From assembly GCF_020536995.1 (NCBI RefSeq), contig NC_068359.1, positions 78,143,321 through 78,207,320 on the forward strand: a DNA stretch of 64,000 nt. Direction: 5' to 3'. Under the pieces are notes generated by a model. It worked only from the letters and a program-made list of their open reading frames with translations, did not search any database and was not told the origin of the DNA. The position numbers and the translations under genes are program-made. Positions 13,834-23,099 of this stretch are shown one piece after another; position 1 is the first letter of the stretch, and each line of letters starts with the position of its first letter. This DNA comes from Dreissena polymorpha. Lineage: Eukaryota; Mollusca; Bivalvia; Myida; Dreissenidae.

Positions 13834-15400
13834 AAAATATATAAGTTGACCTGATCCGGTGTAGAAAATAGAAAGTATTGCATAATTAAATTATCTGTTG
13901 CCTTGAATTTGTTTTAAAAACTGTAAAATATGTTAATGATTATTTAAGACTTTCCTTATTTTCCTCAAAATCCGGCGCTTCGCACCATTTTTTTCACCTC
14001 ATAAAAGGCCAAGCCTTTTCACCAAATTAAGATTAAAAAACCTGCACTTATCACACATGTTCATAATATTTTGTAAAATTTTAATAATAAGTTATCCAAA
14101 TAGTCGTTATTTACCAGTTAATGGCTTCTTTGAAATATAAGAAACACTATTTATATGCAATAATTTTTCCCAATTGAGCCAATTTTGCGAATAATTTTTT
14201 TCCCAAAATGGGCTTTTTCACGACGCGAAATTCCCAAAATTCCAGTGTGGCGTTTTCCCAAAATTGAGCGGAAAAAGCCTGTCGTTGTACATGGTACAAA
14301 TTGGATAAGCGTCGACTTCCCAAAAGAAAAAAAAAATTCTTTGAGGGTAAAATATTATATTTTGGTGAAAAATTATATTTTTGGAGGGGAAATGGTATTT
14401 TTAGGGGAAAAATTCTGGTAGGGGAAGACGCCGAATATCGGCGTCACTTTCTTAGTAAAAAAACCCCCTGCCAATATATAATTATAACATCCCTATCCAC
14501 AATATTTTGAGAAATACTTCCACAATATGTCAGAATGTATTTCCAATGCTGAATACAGTGTACCCAACCCTGTTTTATTCCATGTTTGCTCCGTTCAAAG
14601 ACGCGCGAAAGTTATGCTGGCATATGTACTGTCTACAAAGTAAATTTACACGCTTTGCATCAGAGTTGCTAATAATAACCATAGAACTGGTATAACTGAC
14701 CGTGTGGCAAAGTGACAAATTTGGATGCTGCATCTGCTCATTGATTACAACATAGGTGTAATAATTGACCATTTGAGACGGCATAGAAAATCGGCGTGTT
14801 TGTCGCACGTCCTCGGTAAAGATGGCACATGAAATAATTAAATCCGGATTTGAGCCGTCCAGGGTCGATTTTGAGATGATAGGAAATCCAATTAGTTAGT
14901 TTAAGGCTAACATTTTACTGGCTTTCATTTTCTGCAGACAAACAAAACACATATTTTATTTCATTCGCAAACGACGTATCTCTACCCGTTTTCGGATACG
15001 GTATGGTTCGTCGATTTTAATTTATTTCCAACGGTCTTTATAACATTTTTTATAGAATGACAAATACACATGCGGTGTTATGGATGGTCTGATTGATAAA
15101 ATTTTGCATTGTACTCGCAAGAAATTTCACATAGAAAGAAAATAAAGAATAACAATAAGCAAGGGCTGGAGGGGCTCTGCCCTCTATTCCCTTTATCCTA
15201 CGGTCTCTGAATCTCTGCTTAATTTTCTGTATTTCAAATTTGGGACAATTTGACACCCCTGATATATATTACACGTATGTCACTACAAGTGCGAGTGTAT
15301 TTTTCAAATGTTGGTCACAATGTATGTTTGCATTATCTCTTTTATTGACTGGAATATATTAAGAAATAAATGTTTAGATATTTGTAAATTTGTTGCTATG

Positions 15401-15476
<76 letters not shown>

Positions 15477-18400
15477 AGTAATTCGCTTTAAGTACAAAAG
15501 ATCATTGACTCTCCTGCGTTATTATTATGACTCATACAAATTTGATTTTGACTCTTGAAAATTTGGTCCCAAGAGTCATTGACTCTTGAGATTGGAGGTC
15601 TAAGGAAAGCCCTGGGCTGAGCAACGTAATTTCTTGTTTATTGGACGAAAACTTTAAGCCATTTTTACAATGATGTGTGCAACAAAATGTAAAATAGTAC
15701 ATCAGGTGCCCACAGAAAATCATGTCAGCAGAAAGAGCGTTGGTCAGAAAAGCATGTGTGTAAAGACACTTTCGCTATTTTCACACTTCATGAAAACAAG
15801 GAATTTTCAGAGCCAGAGCCATAAACAAACATCTACAAACAATTTTAGTTCAGTTTAAACCTATTTATTTTAGCTGGATTGCATAGGTTATGGAAACGCT
15901 CTCAATACCTTTTCCTATGAAGAACTATTTCTTGGTGTCTTTAATGGAAAGTTCTAAAAAACGCTCCTACCAATGGCCACCCGATGGGCAGGGTTGGCGA
16001 AATCAAATGTCCGAGTTGCCCGAGTCGTACATTTGCTTGTCTGGGCAACTGATTTTTTTTTCAATTAAGTTGTCCGTGGACAACAAGTTTTTTAAAAGTC
16101 GGGCCCAGGTATACAAAAAAATACATTGTATTAAAGCCGTAATTAAGTTTTACAAAACCGGATGTTGACATGCGATTACATTGTCAGTGCTATTTGCGGA
16201 GCAATCAAGCTAAAATACGGGCACTCTCCTGCGCAGTGATCTCCCTTATTCTGTAAGAGACCAGGAGGCATGTCGCATTTTAAACATTCGGCCCGACTGT
16301 AAGACAGTGTACAGACTGGTTTCTTTATTTTTACAATCAGACGGAAATAAAAAGTATCAAAGTAAGATAATCAAAACACGATCTACCTTGTTATTTAAGA
16401 CGACTTTAATGGTAAAAATGGAACATTTAGTTTTTTAAATCTTCAACAACGGAGCAGAAACCCGAAGCTTTGAGCAGTCCACCTCCCCAAAAAAACTAAG
16501 AAAGATTATGATAAAAAAAATGATCTAAGTAAACGCACCAGAACTTTTCAAGAAACTTGGCTCACAGATTTTCAATGGTTACCAGTTGATGATAATCAAA
16601 TTGCTACCAGTAGGCTAGCGGCGCAGAGCCTCAGTCTGATGAGGTCGACATATTGGACTAGTTTAATTTGTTAAGATTACGATGTACTTATGTTCAACAC
16701 ATGTTTTTATAACACTAGCTTTGCAAGATTAAACGTTTTAGAAAGTCTTTATATTGTTTATAATATACTGCTATAATGAATGTACTATTGAAATACAACT
16801 ATAAACAAAACTAGCAAATCATTCTCATTTTGGTATATTCCACATTGTTTTACATTAATCAATAAATGCGTTTATAATTTATATAAACATTAACGGACAA
16901 GTGTAGTTCAGCAACGGACAAGTTAAATTTCCTAAATGGTTGTCCGTGGACAAGTATAGTTTTTTTAGATTTCGCCACCCCTGATGGGGAATCGAACCCA
17001 TGACCTCCAATATGCTAAGTGGACACCATATCCACTACGCCATGACAACCTTCATTTTAAGTAACAATAACATAAAAATCACATTGAGGGATGACTTTAA
17101 AACTATTATATCTTCTTACAATTTCTTTATTAAGATTTGGTACTTTTTTACCCTCAACATGTTAATGTGTTATATGTGCAAATAATAATGGATTATCATA
17201 ACATGAAATGCCTGGAAACATATTGTCAGGCCTGAAAAGTGCATAGCAACAAAATACAGAGAATGCATATTGCAAATCATTGTAAAATATATTGGAATAT
17301 TGATACAGGGCACCTCTTCACCAACCATTTTTTAGACTACGACTAACAAGGGACAAAATTGTCACAAAACCAGGTTTTTAAAGTGAAACAAGAGATGTGT
17401 TTGTCAGAAACACAATGCCCCCTTAATGCACCCCTTTTATTTATTTTTTGACCTTTGACCTTGAAGGATGACCTTGACCTTTCACCACTCAAAATGTGCA
17501 GCTCAATGAGATACACATGCATGCAAACTATCAAGTTGCTATGTTCAATATTTCAAAAGTTATTGCAAAACTTTAATGTAAGGTTAAAGTTTTGGTGACA
17601 GAATGACGGAATGACAGACAGAGAGACAGGCCAAAAACAATATATCCCCGATCATTCGATCCGGGGGCATAAAAAAGTCTGATAAAGGGGGACAACTCAA
17701 ACTGAACTGATTGTTTATAATTAACCCCCATTCGTTTTAAAATAAATCTATTTTTAGTTGTGACGACCTTGACCTTGGAGATATTTACATAATTCTTTTG
17801 TGCCACACACCGTCCCATGATGGTGAACAAATGTGCCAAATAATTTTTAAATCTCACGATGAATGACATTTTTGACCTTTGAACTCAAAGTGTGACCTTG
17901 ACATTGGAGATATCGATGTAATTCTTTCGCAGGACACACCGTCTAATGATGGTTACCAAATGTGACAAATGATTTTAAAATCTCACATTGAACGACAAAG
18001 TAATGGCCCGGACATGTACAGATCCATAAATACTTTGGCTGACACTATTCAGTTTCAGAGAGATCTACCGTAGATAGTCTATCATTGTAGGAGCTGAAAT
18101 GGAAGATGTCTTTTAACATAGAAAAATGTCATATCATGCATGTTCCGAGAAACCCTAAACCATTAAAAACAGCCTACACTCTTCACAATCAACCTCTGTC
18201 TGTTATAAACCAAGCCACTTATCTTGGCGTTGAAGTAAGCTCAACTTTAAACTGGTCACCTTACGTAAATAAAATAAGTAGTAAAGCAAGCCAGAGCTTA
18301 GGATTCTTAAAACGTAACATTCATTCTTCTTAAATGGAAACTAAGGCAGCGGCATATAACAGCATTGTTAGACCATCCTTGGAATATTGCTCTAGTGTGT

Positions 18401-21400
18401 GGGACCCTTACCATCAGAAAGATATTGATAAAATTGAAAATGTTCAGCGTCAAGCTGCCAGAATTGTAACAAATTATTACAGCAAGACACCTAGCACGGT
18501 CACAAATATAATTAAGGATTTGAATCGGAATACATTGCAATCAAGAAGACAACAAGCTAGACTCATTTTGTTCTATAAAATAGTATACAGTCAATCTTGT
18601 GGATGCGACCACTTGTATTAAGCGACCTTTGTCTTATGCGACCATTTTGAAATCCCACAGTGCTTTTTCGCTATATAATGATATTGTATTGTATTAAGCG
18701 ACTTTTGTCTTACGCGACCAGCGACCGCTGATTTTTTGTGTATTTTGATGTCCGAATCTTGAATTAAGCGACCACTAGGAGGTAAAAGTGGTTAATCTAT
18801 TGATCTTTCGGGGACAAATCCGAGTTAATTGTTTATCTAAGCCGATAAGATGTACTGTTACACCTCTGCTTTGTTTTCACACCAACCATTATAATTATGC
18901 TTTGTCTCGTTGACCGGTTCTGACCGATATTGTTGTAGACTGCATATCAATTTATTGAGTTGTATAATAGAGGAACGTATTACGCACAGTCTACAGCTTA
19001 AATAGTTTACTATGGGGAACGTTAAGAGACAACGCCGATTTTTCTCGAGTATAGATAACAGGTGCAGAAACAATGCACTGTACGCGAAAAACATTTCCTT
19101 AGAAGTGCGGAAAATAAACTATTAATCGGCAACATCTGTCGAAATCCGTACATAACCAATTTGTAATTATGCTAATTAGTAGGTATTTGTTAGCCAATCA
19201 CATTGTTATTTACTTAATAAATTTTCCAATCAGGTCTGTTTGTTTGTTTTCAATTGACGTGTTTTAATTTTTTCAGCTCATTATGTATCATAATCAAGTC
19301 AGAATAAGCGTACATGCATAAATTAAAATGTCAAAACGAAAAGTGTTAACGTTTAACGAGAAAATTCGGGTTTTGGACGTAAAATAGCAGATGAGTTTGG
19401 AGTTGGTAAAACTCAAATTCAGAACATTCTTAAGCGTTAAGCCGAGGTGCTTGAAGACGTGGAAAATAATGTGTCAGGTGAAAAAAAACACAAAAAATAT
19501 TTCCTTGTCTATGTTGTTTTTGCAAATAAATATGTACACACAATTCATTTATAATAAATAATAATTTATAATAAGTGAAAAAATAAAACACATTATAAGT
19601 AAAATATTGTTTATGTATTGTGTTTATAATCATTTTATTATAAAAGTTAAAATCATTGTTGACAAAAGAGATTATCCATCATATAGATTAAAATTGAGGG
19701 TAAGCATTCTTCCAGAATTGCCTTTTTTATTTAAAGACCATTTTATTAAGAGACCACTTTTGATTACTCCCTTAAGTGGTCTCTTAATACAAGATTGACT
19801 GTATAATCATGTTGATGTCAATCTCCTTCACTATCTCACTCCATACATTAAACACTCACGTCATCACCATCACATGGCATACCAAATACCACCAAGTACA
19901 GCTGATTACCACAAATTTTCTTTCTTTCCAAGAACAGTTGTACAATGGAACACACTTCCATCTTATGTAGTCAGCGCTGATACGATCCCTGGATTTAAAT
20001 CAGTGCTGTCTACATCAGTGTTCCTTCCTTAGATCACATGATTCTGCTTTTATCCTGTTTTTAACTCGACTAATATTCTCACCACATGCACAGTTGTATA
20101 TGTATATATTTAAGTCTTAAGGGCTTAAGGTGTTAGGTTTTGCACCTTTTTGATCACTGTTGATAGGATTTTCATGAGTGGATTGAGTAACTCAGGAAAC
20201 CTATCAATCTATTTCTTTTTAACCCCCCCCCCACGCATGGCCATAATGTATCAGTAATGAAAATAGCCATTATTATAAAAGAAGAAGAAGCTTGTTCTGC
20301 CCACCCGCAAGCCCGCCCGCCAACATTTGCCAATCTAATAACCAGTTTTTTCCTTCGGAAAACCTGGTTAAAAATCAAGAATATAAAATTGTAATGCTCA
20401 TATACTTCATGAAAGTTTTGTCTAACATGGCAATTAACACTAAGTATTCCATTATTATTTTACTTGTTTCAACAACACTTTAACAATATAAAATCCACTT
20501 TGAGCTGGTAAATATTTAAACTCTGAAATGTGTTTTTTTGGGGTTTCAAATTTGTATTCTGAAATCTTAGAATTGGTTGGTGAATAAAGGCCCTGGCTAG
20601 TATAATAACAGACATGTACATGAGGACTCTTACCGATGCTGGCCTCTCCAAGAATAAGGTAGGAGGGCACTAGCTCTATGCTCGCCAGTCCATGCACGTC
20701 AATGGCAAACCTCAGGGACTGCATGGCAGCTGGGACAGCCTGGTCATGCTTGCCTTCAAACAGAAGCTTCTGACCAGTCGTTCGTGTCAGGTCTATCATA
20801 GAGCGCTGAAGTTAAACAGATTTTTTGTTTATGAATGGTCATGTAAACAAGGCTCAATTAAGAACTCTTGATTCCTTGAATACTAACATGGCACTCTCAA
20901 ATCTGAGCTAACTTAAAAGACTGTCATCAATATAAACACAAGCCCAAAAGTTCAGATTATCAGTGTCATATAGGCAGACTTGGAATGTTTTATTGTCTTG
21001 TGTTATAATATGAGCCTTGTTCTCCAAAAAATAGGATAAAATGTATTTGCCAAAAGTACTGTTTTTTCATCTATACTTGATTTTCTTTAAGACTTCCTTC
21101 AAACGAAAAACATCATAAAAGCTAACTGAACAGGCTTATGTAGGACTTCACTTTATACCATTGCAGTCCAGTTTTCTCAGTTTCCGGCTAATATGATTTA
21201 TACCTGTCTGGCAAAAAATGCCAATGTTGATAAATGCAAATTTTACCTTTTTTGTCTGAAGCTGTTTTTCTCTGTTTTGCCTCTCCTCTTCGGAGGGCAG
21301 AAATGGCGCGCTCTGTCTCAGAGGTATCAAGTTCTGGCATATCTTCTCATGAATTCCAAGCCAATCAGCCTTTTGATGTTCTACACCACTGCAAACGATA

Positions 21401-22695
21401 TTAACCCTTTACCACTCAGAAACGCACCTTGACGAGTTTGTAGTGTTTATAAAATTACATTTTATTCTCAAAAGTACAGTTCTTACTAAATTCAAGTTTT
21501 AAAGGCTTCATTTTCAACCCTTAGGCATAGGGACCCGGCAGAGTGTTTGGATTGCATAAAAACCGATTCTAGAAAAAAAAGATCTATAATTTATAGACAA
21601 TACATTATATATCATATATTATTTTTTTCTATAATTATTTTTTATGCAATCCAAACACTGTGCCAGGTCCCTTTGCCCAAAGGTACTGATAAGAGCAAAC
21701 AGCATAAAACATGAACAAACTTTGAGTTTCTTGCAGGTTGTTCTGGATTTATTCTAAATGCATATTATATCCATGTTCACTTTGCTTGTGAGTGGGTAAA
21801 TTGACCTTCTAAGGACTGTTAAAATGACCTCTCAGTCTGTGTTTGACAAATTCTAAATGTAATTTACAAATGTATTGTATGCAGGCCTGCACTTGTTATT
21901 CACAAAAACTGTCCTATACAGATCATGACTGAAAGGTAGGACAAAAGTTCTGACCAAGTTTCATAAGGATGGGACAATAAATGTGGTATCTAGTGTGTAA
22001 ACAAGAAAGCTGTTGATGACAGACAAAGCACACAAAAAAACAAAAGCCCATCCAAAAAACTAACCATGAGCTTGTGTGCTCAGGTGAGCTAAAATTGCCA
22101 AAATCTGTGAACAATTCTGTTTAATAGCTAGTTCACACAAAATGAAAAATAAAATATTCAAGAAATCATTAACAATACAAAAATCATTGTTAAATAGTGA
22201 ATAGAACTTCTATTAGAAGTTTTGCCAAGCAATTTAAAAAGTGATATATTGGAATATCTTAAATTTCTGCAATTTTGAATCCCTTAATACGAATGTTATC
22301 TTTTCAGGCATAAAAATGAATACATTGTTCAAATTTGTATGACTATGAGCGTGTTCAACACAACAGTTAGTGCCCTTCTCTTATAAGTGGATGTCTGTTT
22401 ATTATGTAGTATTTTAAAAAGAACTATATTACGTGGCCACCTGGCCGAGTGGCATCCCGTTTGACAATGAAACATAATTGTTGACAGGATTTTTTCGTCA
22501 CTTTAACAATTATTCCATCAGAAAATGCCAATTATATCTCGTGCACTGTCATGATTTGAAATATATTTTCGCGACTTTTTATACTCACCAATAATATGTT
22601 ACCCTGCATTTTGTGCACTGTATAAACGCTGGTTTCTGACATAATTCACAAAGGAGTTTAATTCCTTTCGGATTTGCCAGCGGATTGAGAGTCAT
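6091..22695 (-). CDS. ZMYND12: ZMYND12 (zinc finger MYND domain-containing protein 12), complete, 8 exons
   Basis: Coding exons in order are 22695-22589, 21388-21247, 20805-20634, 11658-11489, 10161-10039, 8900-8777, 7255-7110 and 6210-6091. All have AG/GT borders and the phases join without a break, giving 367 codons plus TGA; the human protein is 365 residues as I recall. Residues 16-53 form a MYND zinc finger (C16, C19, C27, C30, C36, H40, H49, C53). Later stretches match human ZMYND12 almost word for word: QYLFEGKH-like FEGKHDQAVPAAMQSLRF, EEYLAQAQWTVLK, DIRTSGGYFHMGN and DEAQEAEAVQVLNSIYDMRE. The body is TPR-like. In animals and trypanosomes the family is linked to the flagellar axoneme (partner TTC29, sperm-flagellum defects in humans); that role is known for the family and inferred here. 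Intron 3 (about 9 kb) has absorbed most of the mobile elements in this half of the window. Confidence 0.95.
6690..6790 (+). repeat. Possible worn tRNA-derived SINE head
   Basis: GATGGCTGGGTGATTAATGC followed about 40 bases later by CAGGTTTGAGTCTCAC resembles RNA polymerase III A and B boxes. Too diverged to assign. Confidence 0.3.
7110..7255 (-). CDS. ZMYND12: ZMYND12 exon 7
   Basis: Reads DEAQEAEAVQVLNSIYDMRE, then LAMLYFVLADISK. Acceptor CTAG, donor GTGGGT. Confidence 0.93.
7285..7530. mobile_element. Palindromic MITE, ~250-bp family, nearly full copy
   Basis: Two inverted halves each carry GTCGTCCAGAT / ATCTGGGACGAC outer words and the inner palindrome AGCCTGTGCAGTCCGCACAG. They are separated by a short spacer with AAGGAAGTCCCTCC. 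The ends read ATAATGCATG and CCCAGTTTTCTCAGAA. It lies in ZMYND12 intron 7, close to exon 7. Confidence 0.85.
8175..8712. mobile_element. 538-bp MITE with long terminal inverted repeats and TTAA ends
   Basis: The left end is TTAAAGGGACTGTCAACCAC and the right end GTTGACAGTCCCTTTAA, a mirror image. The inverted repeats run inward for well over 100 bp, with ATATTGATTAAAATATCAC on the left matching GTGATATTTTAATCAATAT on the right. TTAA at both ends fits a piggyBac-type target duplication, but no transposase is present. Located in ZMYND12 intron 6. Confidence 0.85.
8777..8900 (-). CDS. ZMYND12: ZMYND12 exon 6
   Basis: Starts VTDIWYTHLFGIVKV after a GTCAG acceptor and ends FDEQEETL plus one base at GTGAGT. 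It aligns with the human VSEIWHAYL region. Confidence 0.9.
8950..9165. repeat. Degenerate palindromic MITE copy
   Basis: Worn ATAGGCTAATCAATGATAGT and GCCTGATTTGGCT..TGCACAGGCTTAT words, with a TTACGTACATGCATTAA end. It has the same layout as the 7,285 copy. Confidence 0.6.
10039..10161 (-). CDS. ZMYND12: ZMYND12 exon 5
   Basis: Reads IYHASEEYGTHDIRTSGGYF, then HMGNVFFRQGRMDIADTLYR. It is phase 0 at both ends, with a GTAAGT donor. Confidence 0.94.
10505..10925. repeat. Palindrome-rich MITE-like repeat
   Basis: Contains GTTGGATTCGGTGGAATATT and its near reverse complement ending AATTCACTGAATCCAAC. It also holds several internal inverted pairs (AACAGTGAAAATTAACAGTG, TGACGTCATTTTTTTGACG). Family not recognised. 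Located in ZMYND12 intron 4. Confidence 0.55.
11489..11658 (-). CDS. ZMYND12: ZMYND12 exon 4
   Basis: Completes the split Gly and reads LGRLEQAEEYLAQAQWTVLK, then NLGLLFAAKGEYDEA and LAND. This is a TPR-like helix pair. Donor GTGAGT. Confidence 0.94.
11755..11900 (+). repeat. Dispersed repeat, copy 2 of family also at 5.2 and 21.5 kb
   Basis: Contains TTCTTACTAGATTCAAG, GGCTTCATTTCCAACCTC and an inverted pair around CAGACTGTGAGTGACTCACA. These words are shared with the copies at 5,225-5,400 and 21,480-21,770. Confidence 0.65.
11925..12445. mobile_element. Palindromic MITE copy expanded internally by a minisatellite
   Basis: The outer words of the 250-bp MITE family are present: ATGCATGTGTGTCAAGGC on the left, and CCTGTGCGGGCTGCACAGC with ATCTGGGACAACACTTTA on the right. 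The middle, normally about 30-60 bp, is swollen to about 390 bp by the array listed separately. Confidence 0.75.
11998..12391. repeat. 28-bp minisatellite, about 14 units
   Basis: The unit is AATCAAGTCTAGGGGGAAAG followed by GGTCCTTA, repeated head to tail with very few differences between copies. The seed is the MITE-internal phrase AAAATCAAGTCTAGGCGGAAAG seen in other copies. The low divergence suggests recent expansion or ongoing homogenisation. Confidence 0.92.
12892..14470. mobile_element. Second CAGGG-ended element nested inside the hAT element
   Basis: The left end CAGGGGTTTTTTTTAG and right end TAAAAAAACCCCCTG are inverted repeats, and GGGGAAGACGC also recurs near both ends. Flanking bases (CCAAATTT left, CCAATATA right) agree only in part, so the target duplication is not secure. 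The interior has repeated 'ttcccaattg' phrases and an A-run/T-run junction near 13,780-13,830. No coding frame was recognised. Confidence 0.6.
15403..15473. repeat. (TA)n microsatellite
   Basis: Pure AT dinucleotide run near the right end of the hAT element. Confidence 0.92.
15989..16983. mobile_element. Non-autonomous CAGGG-ended DNA element (995 bp)
   Basis: The left end CAGGGTTGGCGAAATC and right end GATTTCGCCACCCCTG are inverted repeats, and ATGGG lies directly outside both ends. It appears to have entered a tRNA-like SINE, whose B-box half continues at 16,984. Sub-terminal 'gtccgtggacaa' words recur near both ends. No transposase frame seen. It is probably hAT-like, though the shared 5-bp flank is shorter than the usual 8. 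Confidence 0.65.
16984..17060 (-). repeat. tRNA-derived SINE head
   Basis: On the minus strand TGGCGTAGTGG (A box) is followed by GGTTCGATTCC (B box) at tRNA spacing. The acceptor stem does not pair, so it is not a working tRNA. Confidence 0.5.
17388..17675 (+). repeat. Mollusc-type dispersed repeat
   Basis: Runs from AACAAGAGATGTGTTTGTCA through a TTTGACCTTTGACCTTGAAG block to a GACAGACAGAGAGACAGGCC..GATCCGGGGGCATAA tail. This start and tail are a layout I associate with bivalve repeat families. It has no coding content. Confidence 0.55.
17745..18000. repeat. Two tandem ~125-bp units
   Basis: The phrases ACCTTGACCTTGGAGATAT and GTGACCTTGACATTGGAGAT each begin a unit that goes on with 'gtaattctttcgcaggacacaccgtc'-like and 'aaatctcac' text. 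The two units are clearly related but diverged. Confidence 0.7.
18005..20170 (+). mobile_element. 5'-truncated APE-type LINE (RT thumb and C-terminus), split by a DNA transposon
   Basis: The piece at 18,106-18,600 encodes the end of a non-LTR reverse transcriptase: MSFNIEKCHIMHV (the 'W.M.FN..KC.vm' motif), ATYLGVEVSSTLNW, then RPSLEYCSSVWDPYHQKDI and VQRQAARIV. An internal stop (TAA) lies just after RNIHSS. After the inserted element, 19,804-20,030 resumes the typical C-terminal tail with RTVVQWNTLPSYVVSADTIP, in a shifted frame. This layout matches the CR1/L2/jockey group; the exact clade is not resolved. It is an inactive fragment in ZMYND12 intron 3. Confidence 0.82.
18588..19801 (+). mobile_element. 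pogo/Tigger-like DNA transposon remnant with TA duplication
   Basis: The ends are CAGTCAATCTTGTGGATG and CTTAATACAAGATTGACTG, inverted repeats flanked by TA on both sides (18,586-18,587 and 19,802-19,803). Repeated TATTAAGCGACC / GGTCTCTTAATA words continue the inverted ends. At 19,329-19,440 a short relic reads MSKRKVLTFNEKIRVLDV, then an early stop, then IADEFGVGKTQIQNILKR. That is the CENP-B/pogo helix-turn-helix DNA-binding domain. The catalytic DDE part is missing, so this is a deleted, non-autonomous copy. Confidence 0.87.
20634..20805 (-). CDS. ZMYND12: ZMYND12 exon 3
   Basis: Begins RSMIDLTRTTGQ after a TTCAG acceptor. It carries the FEGKHDQAVPAAMQ and LVPSYLILGEASIG helices and ends one base into a Gly codon at GTAAGA. 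Confidence 0.93.
21247..21388 (-). CDS. ZMYND12: ZMYND12 exon 2 (second half of MYND finger)
   Basis: Follows a CAG acceptor and completes Cys36, then GVEHQKADWLGIHEKICQ with the last zinc ligands. It continues as LIPLRQSAPFLPSEEERQ and ends at a GTAAAA donor. Confidence 0.93.
21480..21770 (+). repeat. Dispersed repeat, copy 3, carrying a nested small MITE
   Basis: The outer words TTCTTACTAAATTCAAG, GGCTTCATTTTCAACCC and AAACAGCATAAAACATGAAC match the copy at 11,755. Nested at about 21,527-21,673 is a MITE whose arms GTGTTTGGATTGCATAAAAA and TTTTTATGCAATCCAAACAC are inverted repeats around an AT-rich centre, with GGGACC..GGTCCC at the edges. Confidence 0.7.
21945..22095. repeat. Fragment of the 1.9-2.7 kb repeat family
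   Basis: Carries GTTCTGACCAAGTTTCATAA and GGGACAATAAATGTGGTATC followed by a GATGACAGACAAAGCACAC tail, as in the array at 1,926-2,710. Confidence 0.6.
22589..22695 (-). CDS. ZMYND12: ZMYND12 exon 1 (start codon, first half of MYND finger)
   Basis: Begins ATG ACT CTC AAT and encodes MTLNPLANPKGIKLLCELCQ and then the CTKC zinc-ligand pair. It ends in codon 36, split after TG, at a GTGAGT donor. The Met aligns with the human start, which is why it was chosen. Confidence 0.93.
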
Positions 22696-22889
22696 CTTTG
22701 TTGCAAAAAGAATTTACGTTAAAAGCTTACTACTCGGCCGACATGACCTAATTTTTTGTTTATCACCGTTGCTAGAAGCAAGTGCGCACGCTCAAAGGTG
22801 AACAAACACTAAGTAATCATGCAGGATTAAAAGCCAATACCTCGCAACGGGAACATCGATGCGCGAAGGGTATTTATTTATTGATTTAT

Positions 22890-23090
<201 letters not shown>

Positions 23091-23099
23091 TAAATTCAT

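Larger units (their letters stand above)
12471..15614. mobile_element. hAT-type DNA transposon, 3.1 kb, perfect 8-bp target duplication
   Basis: The left end CAGGGCTTTCCTTTGAC and right end AAGGAAAGCCCTG are inverted repeats. The 8 bases GGCTGAGC flank the element exactly on both sides (12,463-12,470 and 15,615-15,622). CAGGG ends and an 8-bp duplication are hallmarks of hAT elements. No intact transposase frame was found, and the interior is largely taken up by a second CAGGG-ended element. It sits in ZMYND12 intron 3. Confidence 0.88.

Noticed and set aside
13515-13883. 122-codon frame with long Lys and Phe runs
   Set aside because: It is driven by the A-run/T-run at 13,780-13,830.
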